Of a stretch of 64,000 bases of DNA, positions 39,401-48,400 are shown piece by piece; position 1 is the first letter of the stretch, and every line of letters begins with the position of its first letter. The DNA is taken from the NCBI RefSeq assembly GCF_032854445.1, contig NC_088305.1, positions 9,243,606 through 9,307,605 of the forward strand. Reading direction: 5' to 3'. The notes beneath the pieces were generated by a model. The model was not told the DNA's origin. It ran no database searches and worked only from the letters and a program-made list of their open reading frames with translations. Position numbers and translations under genes: made by a program. This DNA comes from Liolophura sinensis. Its lineage: Eukaryota; Mollusca; Polyplacophora; Chitonida; Chitonidae.

Positions 39401-42400
39401 TATTCTTACAATTATCTAACCCAATCTGGCGTTAACTCACACCTTGCTACATCATTCATCTTCACCGTTGATTTAGTCAATTCATCACTGTCCAAATTGT
39501 AGATCTACACGCTTCCAATGGAAGTTGCATACGTCTGGCAAACTCATTAGACCAGCACACCCACTGTGTTAGAAGACAGTAATTTCCGTATATAATGTTT
39601 TTTTTCCCATGCACATTTTAACGGACAGACTGGATAACGTTACCTTCGACGTGTGATTTCCTGTGGCAACCGTATTGGTTACCAGGCAGGATTACACTTA
39701 AATCGGCCTTTTCCCGTATTCGGTAATTTCCGCGTTCCGTTCCTATTTACCATCGAGATCATTTCGACATTGAGCAAGGGGCGTTTTAATCTCAGTCATT
39801 GTCTATTAGAATCGGATGGAATTCCCGTCATGTCTCCTCGGCTTGCATCATTAAGTAAGAAAATAACTATACAGCGCCGTAAAATAGAGACTGATCCCCT
39901 AAAAGGGGAGTAAAGTGTAGGCAATGTTAATGATTTTTTCTTTATAAGTCTAGTTCACGCATACCTTGCAAAACTTTACAATATCGCAGAATATGCCTCA
40001 GTCTTTTGTGTTTCAACGATTTAGATATGTACTGGAGCGGGTCGTGGCCGAGTGGTCAAATGCGCGTGTCTTTAAATCATGCAATACGCACAAGCTAAGG
40101 GTTCAGTTCAGGGGTTGGCCAGGGATTTGTACATTCGCCTGTCCTCGCGATTTGAGGCACCTCGAGGACGCTGACACGACCACCACTTGTTTTCCACCAA
40201 TAAGACGTTCACATCTGTGCGTCCAGATTTGTTAGGCCATTAGCTATTACCATGTGTTAATTATGAAAGTCATATTAATGTAAGTACACATAAGTATTTG
40301 TAAACCAAGGCAATCGATGTAACATTAACACCAAGCTTGACCGAGACTTCTTTGAGCTCATCTTTGTTTGCTGTATAAAAGACTTCTGCTGAAATGTTTG
40401 CTTCTTCTTCTCTTAGCGTTAGTCCAGCAAAATCTCGTACTGTCTCGCACTGTCTTTTGTTTCGCAGAATGTCCTGTTTTATAAAGTGGGACACACTTTC
40501 AACTGCAACAACAGCATATGCAGGTTATCAATGAATTTTGATTGATTCTGTGTGTCGTGACACGCGCTCAGACGTTTTCGGTTCTGCAGTATGCAAATAA
40601 ACTTAAGTGCAGATATCAATAAACCGATCAGAAATATCTAATGTTGTCGTTTAAGAGCGCCCGAGTAGCTAAAATTGACCGCTAGTCGCAACCTAATTTC
40701 CACGAGTGACAATGGTAACCTTTAATAATGTAAACATTCCATGATTATCAGGCATTGGTGTAAACCTCTCTCAACTTTTAAGAAAGCATCCATAAAACCA
40801 TTGACTCAGGTTGTCAAAATGACGGCCTAATAAAAGATATGCCAGGTACTGGAAGGAGTATCTATATGTGAAATGCCAAAAGGACGCTACTCGCAGCTTC
40901 GTAACTACCTGAAACCTTGTGTTCTCTTGCGAAGAACTTCAAAATCTTCATCAATAAAGTTATAGCTGCTCAAATTTGGGACAATTTACATCATTGTCAC
41001 ACGAAATATGCACTAGGTCACCATAAGTGGCCAACTGATAGCGAAGACAAATTTGCCCACCTTAAAATACACACACGACCCTCTCAAAAAAGGGTTGTAA
41101 TCGGATCCTAATATCCGCGCGAGCTTGACAGACGATGTTCTAAGATCCCAATGAGGTCAATTCAATTTCAGTTCATTCACTCTGGAACCACTGAGTCATT
41201 AATTTACAACGAATAGGATGGCAGAAGAAAGAAAAAACGATGATACGTCTGGATAATCAACAAAAAATGTGAAATTCCTTCAACAAAAAAGCTCCGTAAT
41301 TTGCTTAGCTCTTCGCTGTTGGTGATTTGAAAAAAGGTTACTTTATATACACTCAATTTTAGTCAAATATGTTTCGGGATAAAACGTTGTTTTAATTTGT
41401 CTTTACTTCGGGCGTATCCCTCAGAAATGGTACTCATTGCCAACACTTAGAATGTCAGACTTTGTACATCAACGTTCATCTCTGTTTTCATTTTGCCAAA
41501 GACGTGTCTCTTTGGGTAGTCTATGGCTACTTGTCCGAAATTTCAGTTTTAGTTAACGTGTAAGACATTTTGTAAGTTACTCCTTCACATGAGTTTGTAA
41601 TATCTGCATGCCCACCGCCGTCGTATAAGTGAAATATTTTTGAGTACAGTATTAAAGTATCAATCGGAAAAATAAATCTGCATGTCAAGTCTGTAGCAAC
41701 TGATGTTTGAGTGTTTGTTCAAGTGACTTGATAAAGCTCCCCGCGTTGTTCACGTAATGCTGTTCCCATAATTCTTGTCCACAAACAATAGTCATGTAAA
41801 ATGGCAACCATAACATAAGAAATACATTAAATATATCTTACTTTCTCTTCCTGCCACAATTCGTAATCAAAAGCCACTGTACGCTTATATACCTGGATCT
41901 ACAATGAAAGAAAACCAAGTTTTCCATTGCACCAAACTTTGCACTGATAGTGCATTTTTAAGTCAGTATAACTAAAAGCGATGCGACTTGCACACCTCCT
42001 TACAAATCAGTTACTGAGTCATACGATGAGTTAGATAACCACTTTACTAATCCACCAGGTAGCACATCAGCGTTGCCCGCGCCCAGGGATTGCTGGGATC
42101 TACGCAGTGTCTATAACATAACAGAGGATGGGATATATCAGGTGCTGTCCCCTAGTGGTAGTTATGTGAATCATCGCTGTGACATGACTACAGACGGAGG
42201 TGGCTGGATTGTTTTCCAAAAGTAAGGAAATACCGTTCATTCGAAAGATTTCTATTATGTGTTATTAAAAATATGTTTTTCATTTCATTAATAATGATAC
42301 CAAGATCATTTTTTATATCATAAGTCTACAAGACAGCCAGAAGCCTTTGTGACCGAGGGTGTTAGCTCGCCAGCGCGGCGCAGTGGAGCCTCTTACCAAC

Positions 42401-45400
42401 GCGGTCGCTGTGAGTTCAAGACTAGCTCATAATGGCCTTCTCTCCGTCCGTACGTGGGGAGGCCTACCAGTAACCTGTGAATAGTCGTGGGTTTCTTCCG
42501 GGCGCTGCCCGGTTTTCTCACACCAGCTAATGTTGGCTGGTTTACGTCAAGTGATCCAATTTATAGCACTTTCTAAATTTCATGCCGCGGGAAATTTCCC
42601 AAGTATGCATATAACGGAGCCTACGTTTATCACTAGTCATACCAGTAACCTGTGGATAGTCGTGGGTTTCTTCCGGGCGCTGCCCGGTTTTCTCACACCA
42701 GCTAATGTTGGCTGGTTTACGTCAAGTGATCCAATTTATAGCACTTTCTAAATTTCATGCCGCGGGAAATTTCCCAAGTATGCATATAACGGAGCCTACG
42801 TTTATCACTAGTCATAACAAAAAATATAGTAATATTACCAGTGTAAGTGTACTTTCAGACTTGAGATTTGTCAGGTACATGTACATGCCTAGGTGTGGAT
42901 TTCTCTCGGGTTGTTCTCCGTTCACTATTCCCAGAAACCTTTCTGTTGTCATTCAAAAGTGAAACACTCACATCAGAGCCTTCTGGGCAATAAGTGGTAG
43001 ACATCACGCGCAGGACTGTTTCGATGGTCTTCCACAGAGATCATATGCATTCCAATTAATCAGTGGGTAAAATTCTGCGTAAAGTTTGTCAGTTACTTGC
43101 CAGTAAACGGTGGTTTATTCCAGGCACTCAGTGTTGATCAATCAATCAATCAATCAGTCAATCAAAACACAACCCAGTGACTCTAAGACATACGGTATAA
43201 GAGGGTTCACCGGGTCTCGGTATGGGTAAGCAAATGTTCTTACTTGTGACACACCAGCGCCGTATAACTAGAGGCAAGTAACACGGAAATAAGCCATTCT
43301 AATCCATCATCATATCTGCTGTTAAGCAAGTAACTAGTACTATTATTTTTATTCAAGAAGTTACAAGATTTGTGATCCTACTCTGCTCCTTAAGACTTCT
43401 TCCGACATGATTATATCCGGAGAAGTAGGAGCTGCGTGGAAGTAAATGAAAGAAAAATTAAAGAGCAACAACAAAAATGAACTGACGATATATTGCTCAT
43501 TCCTCAGGAGGTACAAAGGCAGCGTGAACTTTGACCAACCATACACAAAGTATCAAACTGGCTTCGGCGTGCTTTCAGATGAGTTTTGGATGGGTAAGAT
43601 ACTGACAGATTAATGTATTTTTTTCAATATTTAGGGAGAGGGTGACATTAGAGTGTAGTAGATAAAATCTTTGTATTGCATTTTATGAGCCAGCAACAAA
43701 TGGACGTCTCTCGCTGCAACGTAATGCCGTTTGTTATTCCAGTCCTGAATTTTATGACAAATGCGGTGGGACAGGTAGCCCAATGGATTTTTCCGGGTCT
43801 CTTTTTTGTGCATCTTTGTCAGTTAGTCAGACAGCCGGTGTAAAGGTGCAGTATTTTCATGTTAAAGCGAAAATCCAATAAAAAAGTCTAAGAAGTTCAG
43901 GGTTTTGTTCGGTATTCGAAAGAAATTCTAGCTTTTCCTACAACGTTGATCAATGTGCAGAAAGGAAGCTTCCCTGGGTTATGGTAATGAAACTGAATGC
44001 GATTTGACACCATGACGTCATTACATTAACTTTCCCACGCTGGGAGTATAGTCCATTTTTCAGGAAAGTCCTAAATTCATTTTCTCGTATCTTGCCTGAT
44101 GCATAATACTACTTGATTTACCAGGAAGTTAAGAAAATTCAATGACGGAAGCCTGGTGCAAGTGGACGCAGAATGCACAGGAGGCTTGGACCATACCAAA
44201 AAAAGTAGTTGCTCGAAACTGTCAGAAAGATTTTCGGTTAAAAATTTGTACTTTACACTCGTGAAGATAAAAGTGGAGACAAACAAGTCAAAAACGGGAA
44301 AAAAGAAATATAAAAAGCACATCTTCTTTTGTAACGCCTGATGTCAAGAAACCAATTTTTTTTGGCTTTTTTTTAACAGTAACAACATGAAAATGATGTG
44401 TTACTTCTGACATGTAGGGCTGGTAGATGCAGAAGTATTATCGTTTTACAAAAAGAAAACATGACAAACTTTTGGGGTTTTGTTCATGTTACTTTCTTAC
44501 CAGTTGTCAGAGGAAGGCAAGTTACTGTTTGAAAGAAGGTATGTTTTCTTGGAAAAGATGTTAATTTCGACTATTGTACGTGTTGTCGTTCAACTAAACT
44601 GACAGCCAAAAGAAACTTTACGACTCCGTGAGTTAAATTTAACCAGCCTTCTCAGCAAATTAATACAAAATTATTGTCGGAAAACATTGTACGAAGCCTA
44701 TACCCATACAAGCGTCATATACGCCCGTACTAATTTGCTTTGAGACAAAGAAGAATACTGAAAAATCACGTGGCCCATGGATGGTCGCAATTGCACATGT
44801 AATAAATATAAAAAAAAAAAACGTTACACACAGTGTGCTGGACTTGCACACTGACTAAAAACCACTAAAGTAAATGCCTCGCTTGACTCCAGAACAACGC
44901 GAGAGGGCCCTAGATATGGTTTCCATGGGAGAGACCCAGGCTCATATTGCAAGGGCCTTCGGCTGCTCTCGTGTAACTGTGTAAAACATCGGACAGGCCA
45001 AGAACAGGCAGGCCTAGGGTAACTACGCCCAGAGAAGACGGGTACCTGCGCAACTTACTCCTGAGAAACCGCTTCCTGACAGTGACGTCATTGTCAATCA
45101 ATGCCTTAGATCACCGGGTAAGTCGGCAGACCGTGTCCAGGAGACTCATTGCTCACGGAAGTAGGGCCTATCGACTATATTCAGAGGGCAGTTGTTGACA
45201 ATCGAACATCGTCGCCAGAGGATGCGATGGGCTCGAATTGTACGCCGTTGGCAGTGACGTCATTGGTAACGTTGTTTTCACGGATGAAAGCCGTTTCTGT
45301 CTGTTCCGAGCCGATGGCAGACAGTGAGTTTACCGTCGAAGAGGCAAACGAACAGCTGCATCATGTGTCCACGAGGTGGTACCTTTTGGTGGTGGCAGCG

Positions 45401-48400
45401 TGATGGTGTGGGGTGGGATGTGTGGAGAGGAACGGACACCACTGGTCATCATCTACGGGAACCTAACAGCTCAACGTTACGTGGATGAAATTGTAAAAAA
45501 AATATACGTGGTGTCCTGTACCAACATGACAAAGCCAGACTCCATACAGCTGGAGTTGTGAAGAACTCTCTGGACACCAACAGTGTCAACGTCTTGCCGT
45601 AGCCTGCACGTTCCCCAGATATGTCCCTCATAGAACACTTTTGGGATATCATGGGTCGTCGAGTAAGACAACAGCAACACCTTGCAACCAACCGACAAGA
45701 ATTGGCGTTCGCTCTCCAAAATGAATGGCAACGAATCCCACGTCATCTCATCAGACGACTGACTTTTTCTACGGGTCGGAGAGTTTTTTGCACGCACTGA
45801 AGAAAGGGGTGGCCGCAAGTGATGTTGATTGGTTTTGATATTGACTGATGTTAAAAATAATCAACTTGTTGTATACTCTGCCCATTGTTAAACAAGATGG
45901 AATGGCTATTTTTCTACCCCTGCTGTGTTTGTTCACTTGTAAAATGATTTGAGGGCTCCGTTCTTACTCAGGATTTTCAATATCTAAAGTCATTGGTCTA
46001 TTCAATATATAAAACTTCAGTCATCCTGTTTTTTGCTTTGGCAAAATAAATTGATTTGAACTCTTTGTAAAGTTTCATTTGGCCGTCAGTTTACCTGTAC
46101 CTACCGGTAATTGTCAGGCTTCGTAAAAATAAGTACGTCAAATTTGAAGTAAAGATGTTACATTTGTCTAGGTATTTGTCTTGACAGGAAATGACCTTCT
46201 GCACGAATTTACCAAAGACAATAACCAGAAATTACGGGTTGACATTTGTGATTGGGGTTCCGCCAAGCGCTTTGCCGTCTATGACTTCTTCTCGGTCGGG
46301 CCACCTTCCGACTCTTACCGACTAATGGTGGCCAGTTACCATGGCGACGCGGGCGATTCTCTCATTACCGGAAGTGGGTAAGTCCTACGTAATAGAAGCT
46401 CTATTACTCAGTGTAACCAGGTGGAGTTAGCAACGACAAATAAGTTTTAAAAAAGTGAAATAACGACAAAAAAATGAGGATTGTGGCATACGTAAATACA
46501 TGTATGTCAGTGTATTTTCTCCCAATTATGTGAACGATACTGGAAATTAAAACAATCTGAAATCAGACGGACTTAAGCAGATCGCCAGGAAACATCGCTT
46601 GTATACACAAAATACACATTGAATCGACACACACTGACTAATACATGTAATGTAACTGACATCCATACTTATGTGCGAAGGAGATTTGGGAGTTTTTTTC
46701 CTCAAGGTTGAAAGTTAAATTTAAGATAAACACACAAAAACGTTTACGTAAACTCCACTGTGGTAATGAGGCAAGTGTAGTAAAATGCAAGGCTAAAATA
46801 TTTAGTGATTTTGAGGCAGTTGCAAAAAAAAATATTAAATCTTTTAAATCACTTTACAAGCGATTTTCAGACCAGATCCTCCAAGTAGAATGGTGAACAA
46901 TTTTGGGAAAAGTAGTAGAAAGTGTAAGGAAGTTCTGTTGAGCACAAAGGCATCCATAGGGAGATTTATATAAAAACCAGACTATGCTATGCTACAACCC
47001 ATTATGATTTTTATGCTAAAAATCCCTCCATGATCTTGACGAAATCAGAAAATGTAAGACGAAAAAAACCTCGTACTCATTTTGAAGACTGTAAGGCTAC
47101 AATCTATCATAATTTTCAGAACGGTCCCTAAAAGTGTTATATTGAAATTCAAACTGACTGTGAATCCATGCCAGAAAATGTAAGGCTATAACCCATTGTG
47201 ATTTTGGGGCATACAACAGAATATGTAAGACTTAACCTCATAGTTATTCTGAGGCTAATGTCAGACAAAATAATCGGTTACCTACATGTATTTGATACAA
47301 ATTGCTGGAAGAGAATGTCTCATTGCATGGATATTCGCTAATGTACATGCAACCTAACTGATGAGGCCAGAAACGCAAAGCAGCTATATAACCGACGAAA
47401 GAGAAAAGGAATAAAAAGTGACATTGATCACAATTTAGTAATATTACCGAATGAAACGCAACACATATCAATATACAAACTCATGCAGGCAATTGCGACT
47501 TCTGATGGCACATATATATCCAGCTACGGCGATTGCTAAGGCAATGGTTTATTTACAATTTCCTTTAGAAGAGAAAACAGATGAGCATTCCGTCAAAAAA
47601 GTGCACATCATGTCAGAAAAATTATGTTGAAATGACTTTCTCAAAACAGTGAATAACGAACAAGCAAACGGAATTCTGATATGTATATATAGTGAGTTTT
47701 ATATCTCTTCTTTTTTCAATAGAGGTTTTCAATAAATTCCCATTCTGCGCCAAAAAATGTTTTCGGATGTTCGAGTCATTTCGTTTATTTGTTGGATACG
47801 CTGTTCTTAAACCCAATCTGAAAGTCATAATTCCTATCATCCCTTTTTTGTTTCACAGCGGCAATCAGTTCCACAACAACCGCTGTTTTTCGACGTCAGA
47901 CGTAGACAACGACATATCCACTAGGCACTGCGCGAGAGAATTCCGTTCAGGCTGGTGGTTTGGGGACTGTTTCTCTGCAAATCTAAACGGAAACTATCAA
48001 TTTGCTGGCCCTGTAACAGCGGTAAGTACGAAATGGGTAGAGACCCTCGGTGGTGTAATGGTTACCGTGTCGGGAGACCTGGGATCAATCCCGGGTCGGG
48101 TCATACCAAAGAGTTTAAAAATGATACCTGTTGCCCATACTTGATATCCAACCCAGTCACATTATACTGACAAAGGGCCGACCAATCCTGTTCCCTTGCT
48201 CCTAACATCTCCGCCAAGCGAGGCGGCAACAAGTATCATTTTCAAGGTAGTTTAGCAGTAACGGCCCAGGGAGGGCAGAGCAGAGCGTGTACAGAGGTAA
48301 ATATTAATAAGGTAGGATCCATATCGTGATAACAGCAAAACTGTCAGATAATATTACCAACGGACTCCATATGGAACAGGGTTGGCTATATGTGATATCA

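Noticed and set aside
39653-39913. An 86-codon frame in intron 9
   Set aside because: No domain similarity recognised. Including it would break the phase match between exons 9 and 10.
40036-40110. A tRNA-Ser/Leu-like sequence
   Set aside because: It has A-box and B-box-like motifs but no matching acceptor stem, and it continues into a SINE body. None of the tRNA-like heads in the window looks like a working tRNA gene.
43130-43165. (ATCA)n run as a possible CRISPR-like or regulatory array
   Set aside because: A simple microsatellite of a few units. There are no spacers, and the DNA is eukaryotic.
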